Source: Planctomycetota bacterium
Lineage (GTDB): Bacteria; Planctomycetota; SZUA-567
Assembly (NCBI GenBank): GCA_020060765.1
Contig: JAGUZQ010000121.1
Span: forward strand, 19,565 to 83,564
Direction of reading: 5' to 3'
DNA length: 64,000 bases
Below are positions 1 to 8,502 of the stretch, piece after piece; position 1 is the first letter of the stretch; every line of letters starts with the position of its first letter. The notes below the pieces were generated by a model, which saw nothing but the letters and a program-made list of their open reading frames with translations, was not told the origin of the DNA and searched no databases. The translations under genes and the position numbers were made by a program.

Positions 1-176
1 TCCACGTTCTGCCCCAGGCTGATGTCGCCGGAACCGCTGATGAAGAGGGTACCATAAATATCGAACAGCACGGCGCGGACATTGTCCAGTTTAATCAGTT
101 TCTCCGGATAATTGGTCGGGCGCGGTTCCAGCGGCTGGGACAATTGTCGGACAGTATCGATCAGTTCGGGGTTCAT
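1..176 (-). CDS. HAD-superfamily hydrolase, N-terminal part (cut by window edge)
   Basis: Reading leftwards from an ATG at 176, the frame stays open to the window edge and gives about 58 residues. Residues about 34-43 read VRAVLFDIYGTLF, the HAD motif I (DxxGT), in which the first Asp is the phosphorylated nucleophile. It starts one base after the stop of the glycosyltransferase gene at 178-1620, so it is the last visible gene of that minus-strand operon. Next to gpgS, a sugar-phosphate phosphatase role is attractive (removing the 3-phosphate from a glucosyl- or mannosylglucosyl-3-phosphoglycerate). That is inferred from context. The cap and later HAD motifs lie outside the window. Confidence 0.75.
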   Translation of the reverse strand, partial: MNPELIDTVRQLSQPLEPRPTNYPEKLIKLDNVRAVLFDIYGTLFISGSGDISLGQNV

Positions 177-177
177 G

Positions 178-1620
178 TCACGTCCTCAGCAGGCAGAACC
201 GCGACGGCGAGATAAATTGTTCCAGCAGTTTTTCCGCGTCCAGCGGCGCGCACTTTTCTGCCGGGGAGGCAGCGACATTTTCGTAAAGCTGTTTCAGTCT
301 GCGTCCGTAATTCCGCAAGCCGAATTTTTCGGTAATCAGTTTTCTGTTTTCCGAAACATCTATCGCGCCGCTCTGCAAAAACGGCGGAGAACTTTCCGGC
401 AAATCATTTTTATTCTCCGCCGCCGCCCGGATTGCCTTTCGCTGCAAGTCCTCGTCCAGCCGCCCGAACTCGGCCATCCCGTTTCTGATCGCCGCGCCGC
501 AAGCCGCCGCGAAATCATCTTCAGTCATTTCGCGCCCATAGGAATTCATTGACGCTGCCAAGCCAGTCCGGATTTTTTCCCGTAACTCGTTTTCGCCCGC
601 CCACGCAAGCGGCACGTAAAGCAAATCGTAAAGCGAATTCAGATTCACTCCCGCCTGCTCGAATTCGCCGGTGATTTCCGGCAGTTTCCTTCCCAGCAGC
701 GGCCTGCCCGCCAGAAACGGTTCAAGAAAAGCCAGGCCAAAACCCTCGGCCACGCTGGTAGTGACACAAGCGTACGCCGACGCGAGCAGCGCGGAAAAGG
801 AACAGGAAAAATTTTTGCCGAAATCAAATGCAACCGGCAGGCGCAGTTCCTGCGCAAAATTCACCCACGCGTCGTAAACTGGTTTCGCCTGCGGATTCTG
901 CGGCGCGAGAGTGAGGGCGTAAGTTTCGTCGTCATCTGCCAGCGCCGCCCAGAACAGAAATTCGCCCACGTTTTTCCGCCTGATGGCGCGGGTAGGATAG
1001 ACGAAAGTCTTTTTTTCGTGAACGGGAATCTCTTCCCGCGGCGGTTGAAAACACACGGCGTTAGGCAACGCGTGCAAATTATTATCCCGCATTCCCGCGT
1101 CAGCGAAAAAGCCGAAATCGCGGCCATTGATTACAGCATAATGCACGTTGTCAGCCTGCGGATAAAGACGCTCTCCCAGTTTACGCGCGTCGCCTTCGCC
1201 CAGTTTTTCCAGCAACCGCGCGTAATTTGCCGGACGCCCGTCTTCGGGAAAATCGTGAATCTGCAGCAGCAACCGCGCGCCTTTTTCCGCCAGCAGGAAA
1301 ACCATTTCCGGCAGGCGCAGATTTTTTCCCAGCGAGTAATTGTGAAAATGCCAGACATCAGGCGCGCCGCCCAAGGCTTCAGCCGCCGTCATTTCCATCT
1401 CGCGCAGAATTTCCGCCGCCGCGCGCTGCGAACACTCCTCGCTGTATTGCAGTTCGGGAATAACCTGGAAGGAAAACGCTACCGGCTCCTGCGGCGCTTC
1501 GCCGGTCAGAACAACCGTTTTCGTGTCGCTCCCGGCCAAGGCGTCCAGCGCGTGCTCAATCACCCGCGTCACGCCTCCCGGTCGCAGATGATAATGAACT
1601 ATGGCGATTTTCAGCGTCAT
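178..1620 (-). CDS. GT4-like glycosyltransferase, possibly mannosylglucosylglycerate-type
   Basis: A 480-residue GT-B fold glycosyltransferase. The N-terminus reads IAIVHYHLRPGGVTRVIEHAL, the acceptor-side Rossmann start of GT4 enzymes with its Gly-Gly loop. Around residue 290 the sequence EGFGLAFLEP matches the C-terminal E-x7-E nucleotide-sugar motif. The basic loop RAIRRKNVGEFL precedes it. The ATG at 1620 overlaps the stop of the upstream gpgS-like gene by 4 bp (ATGA), so the two are translationally coupled, and a HAD hydrolase follows one base later. In Petrotoga, GpgS works with a GT and a phosphatase to make mannosylglucosylglycerate. The same trio of activities here suggests a related compatible solute, but the donor sugar cannot be read from sequence. 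Confidence 0.8.
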   Translation of the reverse strand: MTLKIAIVHYHLRPGGVTRVIEHALDALAGSDTKTVVLTGEAPQEPVAFSFQVIPELQYSEECSQRAAAEILREMEMTAAEALGGAPDVWHFHNYSLGKNLRLPEMVFLLAEKGARLLLQIHDFPEDGRPANYARLLEKLGEGDARKLGERLYPQADNVHYAVINGRDFGFFADAGMRDNNLHALPNAVCFQPPREEIPVHEKKTFVYPTRAIRRKNVGEFLFWAALADDDETYALTLAPQNPQAKPVYDAWVNFAQELRLPVAFDFGKNFSCSFSALLASAYACVTTSVAEGFGLAFLEPFLAGRPLLGRKLPEITGEFEQAGVNLNSLYDLLYVPLAWAGENELREKIRTGLAASMNSYGREMTEDDFAAACGAAIRNGMAEFGRLDEDLQRKAIRAAAENKNDLPESSPPFLQSGAIDVSENRKLITEKFGLRNYGRRLKQLYENVAASPAEKCAPLDAEKLLEQFISPSRFCLLRT

Positions 1621-2606
1621 TGCGAAATACCGAATTTCTCGCGATAGGCGGGAATACTCAGCATGGGCGGGCGCTCCTCCTCCACCAGATGATGCTCGAC
1701 CATTTCATGCGCCTTTTCCTTGGCCTGAAACTGGTAGAGGATTTTCCCCAGCTCCGGCAGGTCGTGCAGGCGGTCATATTGCTGCAGACGCGAGAGAAAA
1801 GTCTGCAGAATACCGAAAGACATTTTCGCCAGGTCGCGCGTCGCCTGGTTTCGGTGCACTCGCTGGTCGAGATCGGTTTGGGCGAAGGCGGCCATGCCGT
1901 ATTTATGGTACACGTCGATAATATGGGAAGTCTCCACCCCGTAACCGATGGGAAAGGGAATCTCCTGCAACACTTCCCGCCGCACCGCATACTCGCCCGA
2001 CAGCGGCTGCATGATCGCGGCCAGGTCGGGATAAAACAGGCTGAACAAAGGCCGGATCAGAATCTCGGTCACGCGCCCGCCACCGGTAGGGCGCAGTCCT
2101 TGCGAAAATGCCAGCGGCCTATCGTAAAATGCCTTGACGTATTTTATTTCCTGGCGATAAATCAGCGGCGCGACCAGCCCGTAGACAAAGCGCGGATGAA
2201 TGTTTTTAATGTCGGCGTCGATGTAGACGATGATATCGCCGGAAAGCTGGTAAATCGCCTTCCACAGATTTTCTCCCTTGCCTTTGCGCGCACCCTGCTC
2301 CGGCAGGATGTCGGCGGAAAGATAGGTGTCGGCGCCGAACGCGGAGGCCACTTCCAGCGTCCTGTCAGTCGAGCCGGAATCAATCACCGCGATCTCGTCC
2401 AACAGCGGATAACGAGTCATCAACTCTGACCGGAACAGGACGATTTCCTTGCCGATGGTTTTTTCCTCGTTGAGAGTGGGAATGCAGAGGGAGATTTTCA
2501 GCCCCTGCTTTTCCTTCTCCCGCACCATCGCCATGATGTCCCAGAAGGCGGAGTGGTGATACGTGTTTTTCTTCAGCCAGTCTTCAGTGCTCATCGCAAT
2601 ATCCAT
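1617..2606 (-). CDS. gpgS: Glucosyl-3-phosphoglycerate synthase family (GT81)
   Basis: GT-A fold enzyme of 329 residues resembling GpgS, which joins glucose from an NDP-glucose to 3-phosphoglycerate, the first step to glucosylglycerate. Visible motifs are the nucleotide-binding start SLCIPTLNEEKTIG, the DSGSTDRT segment and the metal-binding DxD in VYIDADIKN. Downstream, TGGGRVTE, PLSGEYAVRRE and GYGVETSHIIDVY are features I associate with GpgS. A second in-frame ATG at 2594 has a better placed GGAT and would shorten the overlap with the M20 gene from 23 to 11 bp. The gene is coupled to the GT4 gene downstream. Family assignment is confident; the final product is inferred. Confidence 0.85.
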   Translation of the reverse strand: MDIAMSTEDWLKKNTYHHSAFWDIMAMVREKEKQGLKISLCIPTLNEEKTIGKEIVLFRSELMTRYPLLDEIAVIDSGSTDRTLEVASAFGADTYLSADILPEQGARKGKGENLWKAIYQLSGDIIVYIDADIKNIHPRFVYGLVAPLIYRQEIKYVKAFYDRPLAFSQGLRPTGGGRVTEILIRPLFSLFYPDLAAIMQPLSGEYAVRREVLQEIPFPIGYGVETSHIIDVYHKYGMAAFAQTDLDQRVHRNQATRDLAKMSFGILQTFLSRLQQYDRLHDLPELGKILYQFQAKEKAHEMVEHHLVEEERPPMLSIPAYREKFGISQ

Positions 2607-3756
2607 TGTCCAGCGCCAGAATGATGCCCAGCAGTTGCGCGATACCGGTGAAAATATGGTCGATCCGCAGGCTTTCGCCTTCCTCCGCGAGGTGGTCGCC
2701 GGAAGTCATGCCTACCGTTACGGCGGGAATTCCCGCGTCGATAAAAGCCACCAGCTCGGAAGTGCTGGGCGACAGGCGCGCGGTGATTTTCAGCTTGCGC
2801 AACACGTCGCGCGCGTTCTGCACCAGCGGGTGGTTGAACGGCAGCCCGCCGGGCTTGCGCATCGAAACTACTTTCAGCGTCACGTCCGCCTTGGTGGTGG
2901 AGGAAACCTCCGCCGCGATATCGCTGATCTGCCGCTTGATATTCGTCACCATTTCCGCCGCGTCGCTGCGGATCTCGAACCGCAGGACGCCGTTAGTGGC
3001 GATCACGTTGAAGGAATTGCCCGCCTTGACCGACCCGAGCACAATCGACGTGCGCGGTCGCCGCGGCAGGGGGATTTCGGAAATGCGGTTAATCACTTCG
3101 TTAATGGTCTGAACGGCGCCTACCGCCCCGAAGCGCGTCCAGTCGTATTCCTCCGGCACCTCGCAGCGGATTTCCCCGCGCAACATACCGATAGAAGAAT
3201 AGCTCAACCTCCCCAGTTGCACCCCCTCCACGCAGATTCCGGCGGAGATGGGCAGGCCGGTGTTTTTGAGAAAAAATCGTACCCCCGCCAGATTGCCTTC
3301 GCCCAGACTGCGCGCTCCGCCCATCAGCACGAGATTTGACTTGAGCGTGATGCCCAGTCTTTCCAATAGAGTCGGCAAAGTGGCCAGCACCGCCAGCCCC
3401 AGGGCGTTGTCGCCGATGCCGGGGCCGCGTACGATGTTGGGCTGAATATCGAGGGAGTGGTCAACAGTTTCGGGAAAGAGAGTGTCTGTATGCGCCACCA
3501 GGAGGATATTCTTTTCCCCCTCTTTTCCGGGCAGCACTCCGAAACCGTTGCCCGCCTCGTCGGAGGAGCAGTTCTGCAGGCCGCACATGGTGAAGCGATC
3601 CAGCAGCATCCGGACGCGCTTTTCCTCGGCGAAAGTCGGCGAGGGAATTTCGCCGATCAGCACCAGGTTAGCCAGCAGGATTTCGCTCAGTTCCCTGGCT
3701 TCCCTGCGGAACTGCGAAAGCTGGCGCAATATGTCGTGCATCTTGGCGTACTGCAT
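2584..3756 (-). CDS. M20/M28-type metallopeptidase homologue, catalytic Glu uncertain
   Basis: A 390-residue protein of the M20 amidohydrolase/peptidase fold. NILLVAHTDTLF supplies the first zinc His and the Asp that orients it. GIGDNALGLAVL supplies the bridging Asp. CVEGVQLGRL supplies a later acidic ligand, and the dimerisation domain lies around residues 190-300. The usual GEEG segment with the catalytic Glu is not seen: the aligned stretch reads ARSLGEGNLAGV, with no Glu pair before GNL. It may be an unusual enzyme or an inactive homologue. The start at 3756 has AGGA eight bases upstream, inside a GACAGGATGTC palindrome. It is the first gene of the solute operon. Confidence 0.7.
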   Translation of the reverse strand: MQYAKMHDILRQLSQFRREARELSEILLANLVLIGEIPSPTFAEEKRVRMLLDRFTMCGLQNCSSDEAGNGFGVLPGKEGEKNILLVAHTDTLFPETVDHSLDIQPNIVRGPGIGDNALGLAVLATLPTLLERLGITLKSNLVLMGGARSLGEGNLAGVRFFLKNTGLPISAGICVEGVQLGRLSYSSIGMLRGEIRCEVPEEYDWTRFGAVGAVQTINEVINRISEIPLPRRPRTSIVLGSVKAGNSFNVIATNGVLRFEIRSDAAEMVTNIKRQISDIAAEVSSTTKADVTLKVVSMRKPGGLPFNHPLVQNARDVLRKLKITARLSPSTSELVAFIDAGIPAVTVGMTSGDHLAEEGESLRIDHIFTGIAQLLGIILALDNGYCDEH

Positions 3757-3956
3757 TCAGACATCCTGTCAACCGGAAAACACGGCTGCTGGCGGCGGCG
3801 GAAATTTTCTGAAGAAGTCGCCACGAACATTCGGCAGCAATGATAAGAAACCACTCAGAGGTAAAGTAATTATAGCAGATTTTCGCCGCCTGCAAAACGA
3901 AAATCACGCTAATTTCCGGCAAGAAAATTGTTACTGGAAGCCTGTAACCTGATCGA

Positions 3957-6900
3957 CTACAAATATTTCCGCAACTGATCCGCCAGCTCCTTCGGGTCGC
4001 ACTTGGGCACGAAGCCATCTGCGCCGACTTCCCGCGCGCGCGAAATCATGGTGTCGTTGGTGATGGAACTGTGCAGGATCACCGGCAGCACCCGCAGTTG
4101 CGGATGGCGCTTGATGGCGGCAGTCAGGGTATAGCCGTCCAGCTGCGGCATTTCGATATCAGACAACACCAGATCCAGTTTAGTGAAAATGCTGGCACCA
4201 GCCGCCTGCGCCTCGGCCAGCATTTCATTGACAATGTTCATTGCCACCTGCCCGTTTTCGGCTTCCAGCACTTCCATTCCCGCCGCGTTCAGCACGGCGG
4301 CGGTCTGGCGGCGGATCAGCGCGGAATCCTCGGCCAGCAGGATCCGGTTGCCGGTCTTGCGCTGCTCCACTCCGGCGAGATCGGCTCCGATGTCGCCGTA
4401 GAGGGCAATGACTTTCTGAACGATCAGCTCGAAGTCCAACACGAAGGCGACGCTTTTTTCCTTTTGCGAATCCACCTTTTTCTCGCGCAGGCGGTCGAGG
4501 AAAATGCTGCCGATGATGTATTCGGTCTTGACCAGTTTTCCGCTTTCCGGCGGCGGCATGATATCGTTCCAGGAAACGTAAGCTACGCGGCTGACTTTGC
4601 TCACGAGGAAACCCACCGTGTGCCCGGCGAACTCGCAGACCATGACGATCTGCTCGTCCTGCTTGTCCGCCTTGCCTGGCGCTACCAGCCCCAGCAGTTC
4701 GGACAGGCGCAGAACCGGAATAGTATGATCCCGCAACACTAATATTCCGACAAATCCAGATGGCGCTTTCGGCAAAGGCGTGAATTCCGCGATCGGCACG
4801 AATTCCCGCACCTTGAACGCGTTGATGGCAAAAGCATGTTCGGTCGTCTGTCCGTTGACAGTGCAATTTACGGTGAAATCGATCATGCCCACCTGGTTGG
4901 AGCCGATCTGGACGGTTTCAATCTGCCGCTCGCTGGACACCTGCCGCGCGCCTGCTTCCTGAAAGGCGCGCCCGCCCGCGACCGACACTCTTTTCAACAG
5001 CCGACCCGTGTCCACCATCAACGCCACGCTTCTGTCCGGCATCAGTACCGCCCCGGTCAGCGCCGGCACCTGTGCCAGCTTTCCCTCCAGCGGTCGGATC
5101 ACCACCTGCCGCGTTTCCAGCACCTCGTCCACCAGCACCGCGCACAGCAGGTCGCCGTCCTCCACCATGACCAATACGCCTTCGTGCACGGTCTTGGCTT
5201 TTCCCGGCAGACCCAGTTCCTGGTGCAGAGGCAACACCGGCACCACCACCCCGCGAATCGTCACCACCATGCCTTTGCCGCTGATAGTATTGATCTGATC
5301 GGGGCGGACGAGAAAAGACTCCCGCACCTGCGACACCGGCAACACCAGTACATTGCCGCCGGTTCGGACAAACAAGCCGTCGACAGCGGACAGCGCCACC
5401 GGCATCCGCATCATGAACCTGGTGCCGCGTCCGGGCTTGCTTTCAATTACGATTTTTCCCCTGAGCGAGTCCAGGCTCTCCTTGACCACGCTCATTCCCA
5501 CCCCGCGCCCGGAAATGCCAGTGACGACGCTAGCGGTGCTGAATCCGGAAGAAAAAATCAGGTTCAGGATCTCGCGTTCCGTCATTTCCTGTTCCGGCTT
5601 GACCAGACCCAGCTCCACCGCTTTGTTCCTGATTCTCTCGTGGTTGATGCCCTGCCCGTCCTCCGACAGTTCGATCATCACGTCGGATTCGTTACGGGAG
5701 GCTTTCAGGATTACCATTCCCCGTTCTGGCTTGCCCAGTTGCCGCCGTTCGGCGGGAGACTCGATGCCGTGGTCGACGGCGTTGCGCGCCAGATGCACCA
5801 TCGCGGCGGTCAGCCGCTCGATAATGATCCTGTCCACCAGGGTCTTGGCGCCGATGATTTTTATGTCGACCTGCTTGCCCCGCGCGCGCGCCGCCTCCAG
5901 CATGGCGCGCTGCACCCGCTGGAACAGCGGCCGCACCTGGGTCATGCGCAGATTGGCGGTCATGTCGTGCAGCGCACGGCTGGTTCTTTCCAGGGAGGAG
6001 ATATCCTGGGCGATGGAGCGGATTTTCTTGATCTCGGGATTGTGCGCCAGATGGCTGCTGGCCAGCCCCACTTCGCCGACCAGTTCCAGCAGGCTGTCCA
6101 GATGGCGCACGTCGACGCTGATGGTTGACATCTGCCCGTTTTCGACCGGCCTTTCTCCCGAAGCTTCTTCCTCCGGTCTCTCCTCCTCGCTGGACACGGT
6201 TTCCACTTCCTCCGCGGCATCCTCGGCAATGGCGAAAAAATCCGCTGCCGGGTTTTCCGTTTCCGGTTTGGGAGCAACAGCCTCGCGCTGCGCCTTGGTC
6301 GCGGCGATGGCAAGTTTTTCCTGCAGTGACCTGATAGTTTCCTTGGTTGCGGTTTTTTCGTTTTTCAGCAACTGCCGACCGATATGGGTCAGTTGCTGCA
6401 ACAGGTCTATCACTTCCTCCGTCAATTCCAGCTTGCCGTGGCGCGCATTTTCAATCGCGCTTTCCGCCCGGTGCCAGAATTCGTTCAGCTCCATCAGCCC
6501 CAGGATGCCGCACTCGCCCTTGAGGGTGTGGAATTCGCGAAACACTCCGCGCACGGTTTCCGGATCGCGTTCGCCGGGAGAAACCGAAAACAACACCTGC
6601 TCCAGCCCGTCCAGACGCTGCTCGATTTCCAGCATGAATTCCTCTTCGATTTCCGGTGCCGCCACAGCCTGCGATTCCTCCAGATCGCGCAGGAACAGGT
6701 CGGCGCGTGCTACTGTCTCCTTGCGGGTGGCGTCATCGATTTCCTCTCCCCGCTCGGTCCGTTCGAGAATCGAAAACAGGCTGTGGATATGTTCGATCGC
6801 TTTTTCCGGATCCGGCACGGTCTTGTCGCAAAGCTGCTGCAGCAGGCGTGACATTTCCGCCGCCGCGTCGGCCGCCGCCGGCAATTTTTCCTTCGCGCAT

Positions 6901-7025
6901 TCTTCCGCAATCGCCTGGGCGGATTGCGCCATCTCCCGCCAGTCCTCCGCCGAGGAGGAAGCGTCGACCATGATCAAATCAGAAGCCAGCGTATTAATTT
7001 TGTTCGACAGGGAATCAGGCAGCAT
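3957..7025 (-). CDS. cheA: Chemotaxis histidine kinase CheA fused to a CheV-like CheW-REC module
   Basis: A 1022-residue hybrid. A variable N-terminal helical region is followed by an Hpt domain with phospho-accepting His at about 166 (FHTLKGECG). An acidic linker leads to the P3 dimerisation helices (VDVRHLDSLLELVGEV) and an ATP-binding domain with N box HLARNAVDHG and G boxes EDGQGIN and SGRGVGM. A P5 CheW-like domain follows. After P5 comes a second complete CheW-like domain (about 690-870), then a receiver with LLAEDSA, LVLSDIEMPQLDG and the Lys of VPKCDP. The last two together equal a CheV protein, so coupling and adaptation functions are fused to the kinase. No cheY, cheB, cheR or receptor gene is nearby. 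Confidence 0.93.
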   Translation of the reverse strand: MLPDSLSNKINTLASDLIMVDASSSAEDWREMAQSAQAIAEECAKEKLPAAADAAAEMSRLLQQLCDKTVPDPEKAIEHIHSLFSILERTERGEEIDDATRKETVARADLFLRDLEESQAVAAPEIEEEFMLEIEQRLDGLEQVLFSVSPGERDPETVRGVFREFHTLKGECGILGLMELNEFWHRAESAIENARHGKLELTEEVIDLLQQLTHIGRQLLKNEKTATKETIRSLQEKLAIAATKAQREAVAPKPETENPAADFFAIAEDAAEEVETVSSEEERPEEEASGERPVENGQMSTISVDVRHLDSLLELVGEVGLASSHLAHNPEIKKIRSIAQDISSLERTSRALHDMTANLRMTQVRPLFQRVQRAMLEAARARGKQVDIKIIGAKTLVDRIIIERLTAAMVHLARNAVDHGIESPAERRQLGKPERGMVILKASRNESDVMIELSEDGQGINHERIRNKAVELGLVKPEQEMTEREILNLIFSSGFSTASVVTGISGRGVGMSVVKESLDSLRGKIVIESKPGRGTRFMMRMPVALSAVDGLFVRTGGNVLVLPVSQVRESFLVRPDQINTISGKGMVVTIRGVVVPVLPLHQELGLPGKAKTVHEGVLVMVEDGDLLCAVLVDEVLETRQVVIRPLEGKLAQVPALTGAVLMPDRSVALMVDTGRLLKRVSVAGGRAFQEAGARQVSSERQIETVQIGSNQVGMIDFTVNCTVNGQTTEHAFAINAFKVREFVPIAEFTPLPKAPSGFVGILVLRDHTIPVLRLSELLGLVAPGKADKQDEQIVMVCEFAGHTVGFLVSKVSRVAYVSWNDIMPPPESGKLVKTEYIIGSIFLDRLREKKVDSQKEKSVAFVLDFELIVQKVIALYGDIGADLAGVEQRKTGNRILLAEDSALIRRQTAAVLNAAGMEVLEAENGQVAMNIVNEMLAEAQAAGASIFTKLDLVLSDIEMPQLDGYTLTAAIKRHPQLRVLPVILHSSITNDTMISRAREVGADGFVPKCDPKELADQLRKYL

Positions 7026-7150
7026 GTTTTCTCCCGAGGATCACCACTAATAGCCAAACATATTTCAGCGGTTATTGCAAGGCATGGCGTCGCTTTTTTG
7101 TGCATTTCTTTTTTTCCTCTTCTTGCATCTTTCGCAAAACACTACCGCAT

Positions 7151-7187
7151 AAAAACGCTTCTCCGGAAGTTTCCTCCCGGAGAAGCG
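7151..7187 (-). terminator. Intrinsic terminator after the Ca-binding repeat gene
   Basis: On the minus strand an 11-bp perfect stem (CGCTTCTCCGG with CCGGAGAAGCG) closes a 10-nt loop and is followed by TTTTT. It lies 38 bp past the stop at 7225 and 126 bp before the cheA start, so it separates the two minus-strand genes. Confidence 0.85.
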
Positions 7188-7224
7188 ATAAGCAAAAGTA
7201 ATCCGCTGGTCTGGTTTTACTGGT

Positions 7225-8367
7225 TTACGCGGTTTGCTTCTGGCTCATTTTATAAATCTCGCCTGTCTTGACCTCGGTTGAGGTCTCTTTCGCGCGTAGC
7301 GACAGATCGATCTGCTGCACCGTCACCGCCTGTCCCGCCTCGGTCAGAGCCACTCCCGTCTGCCGGATCACGCCCAGGTTTTCGCTGTTGCGGACGACGG
7401 AAAATTCCGTGTCCTCGCTGCCCAGGAAAATCGCGCCCACGTCTTTGTCTTTCAGGCTGCACAAAACCTGCTCTCCGCTATCGTCCCGCGCCCAGATACT
7501 GAGCTTGTTGAAGATATCGTCGTTCTCGTCAATCCAGCCGTTACCGTCGGCGTCGTAGGCGGCCAGTTCTCCGAACCCGTTGCCAGTGGCGGAACCGAAC
7601 AATTCGGTGCCGTCGTTGATTTCACCGTCGGCGTTTTTATCCAAGGCAAGAAAACCGCTACCACTGCCCAGCCGCGCCAGATTATCCAATTCGCCGTCGG
7701 CGTCGAGATCAAAAGAAAACGATTCCGCTTCGAGTTGCGCGGCAGTGCCGCCGTAATTGATTACCAGCGGGTCGAGATAAATCGCCTTCTTGATATATTC
7801 GCTTTGCGCCCGTTCCATTTCCAGATTGACGTTGAAGGAATATTCCTTCCCGTCGGCGGTCAGCACCGAACCACTGCTGCTGAAAGAAGTTTTCTCATAT
7901 TCGTAACTGCCGCTTTCGATCTGCAGGGCGAAGCGGGGTTTTGACGAATAACCGTTAAGTCCCGCGAGGCTGCCCAGGGATGCGGTGTCGTCAGTCGCCA
8001 AGGCTTGCGAAGCGCTTGTGTCGTCCAGCAGAAAAGAAAAACGTTCCTGCAACAGTTGCATGATAGCTGACATCAGGTCTGATTGATTTTGCGAGACCGG
8101 CAGGCTGTCCTGGCTGTAATCGCAGAAGAGGCCGTCAGTCTGCGCGCTGTCGGAACGACCGATAGTGCTGTCCCACAGTTCCGCGAAAATATCGGTGCCG
8201 CCGCCGATGCCGTTGGCGCCCTCGCCCATAAGGGCGGAAAGCGTGTCGCCGAATACCAGCGTATCCGCCGATACGTCATCTGCCTTGGTTTTAGTGGCGG
8301 TGAAATTGAAACTGCTTTCGTACTGCCTGCTCGCCTGGGAGGCGATTTCCGCGCTGACAATTTTCAT
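7225..8367 (-). CDS. EF-hand/VCBS-like calcium-binding repeat protein, flagellum-coregulated
   Basis: A 380-residue protein using the ATG at 8367, which has AAAGGGA upstream. The first 100 residues are Ser/Thr/Ala-rich and of low complexity. The C-terminal half carries Asp-rich loops: DLDADGELDNL, LDKNADGEINDGTELFG and YDADGNGWIDENDDIF. These match the calcium-loop pattern (DxNxDGxI...ELFG) found in many large secreted bacterial proteins. No Sec signal peptide is visible, so export by a flagellar or type I route is possible. Its leader has a sigma-28-like promoter and the same TTCACGGA box as the flagellins, which suggests a secreted flagellum-associated protein. Function is otherwise unknown. 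Confidence 0.75.
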   Translation of the reverse strand: MKIVSAEIASQASRQYESSFNFTATKTKADDVSADTLVFGDTLSALMGEGANGIGGGTDIFAELWDSTIGRSDSAQTDGLFCDYSQDSLPVSQNQSDLMSAIMQLLQERFSFLLDDTSASQALATDDTASLGSLAGLNGYSSKPRFALQIESGSYEYEKTSFSSSGSVLTADGKEYSFNVNLEMERAQSEYIKKAIYLDPLVINYGGTAAQLEAESFSFDLDADGELDNLARLGSGSGFLALDKNADGEINDGTELFGSATGNGFGELAAYDADGNGWIDENDDIFNKLSIWARDDSGEQVLCSLKDKDVGAIFLGSEDTEFSVVRNSENLGVIRQTGVALTEAGQAVTVQQIDLSLRAKETSTEVKTGEIYKMSQKQTA

Positions 8368-8466
8368 GATGTCCCTTTCCGTCAAAAAAATGCCCCACGT
8401 CCGTAACGTGTACATTCTTCCGTGAACAGAAAGGTCATCCGTGAAGCCCCGGTACTCCGTGCCAAG
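8368..8466 (-). promoter_or_regulatory. Leader of the Ca-binding repeat gene with five ACGGA motifs
   Basis: Between the predicted sigma-28 start (about 8466) and the ATG, the 100-nt minus-strand leader contains ACGGA five times. Two copies lie within the longer box TTCACGGA (8419-8426 and 8438-8445). The last ACGGA runs into the Shine-Dalgarno sequence. A(N)GGA is the core recognised by CsrA/RsmA proteins. The motif is also found at two flagellin genes in this window. CsrA control is inferred from this pattern. Confidence 0.5.
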
Positions 8467-8473
8467 GCCTTTT

Positions 8474-8502
8474 TATCTTCGACCGTAGTTCCCCAATCTT
8501 TA
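8474..8502 (-). promoter_or_regulatory. Sigma-28 (FliA/SigD)-like promoter
   Basis: The minus strand reads TAAAGATT, then an 11-nt spacer, then GTCGAAGATAA. The expected sigma-28 pattern is TAAAGTTT-N11-GCCGATAA. The distance from TAAAG to the -10 box is 14 nt, identical to the promoter of the large flagellin at 15699-15727. It would start transcription about 100 nt upstream of the Ca-binding repeat gene. Confidence 0.6.

Noticed and set aside
5353..7050. Long plus-strand open frame of 565 codons opposite cheA
   Set aside because: It is rich in Ser, Arg and Pro in the pattern expected from the complement of a G+C-rich gene, has no domain, and CheA on the other strand is unmistakable.
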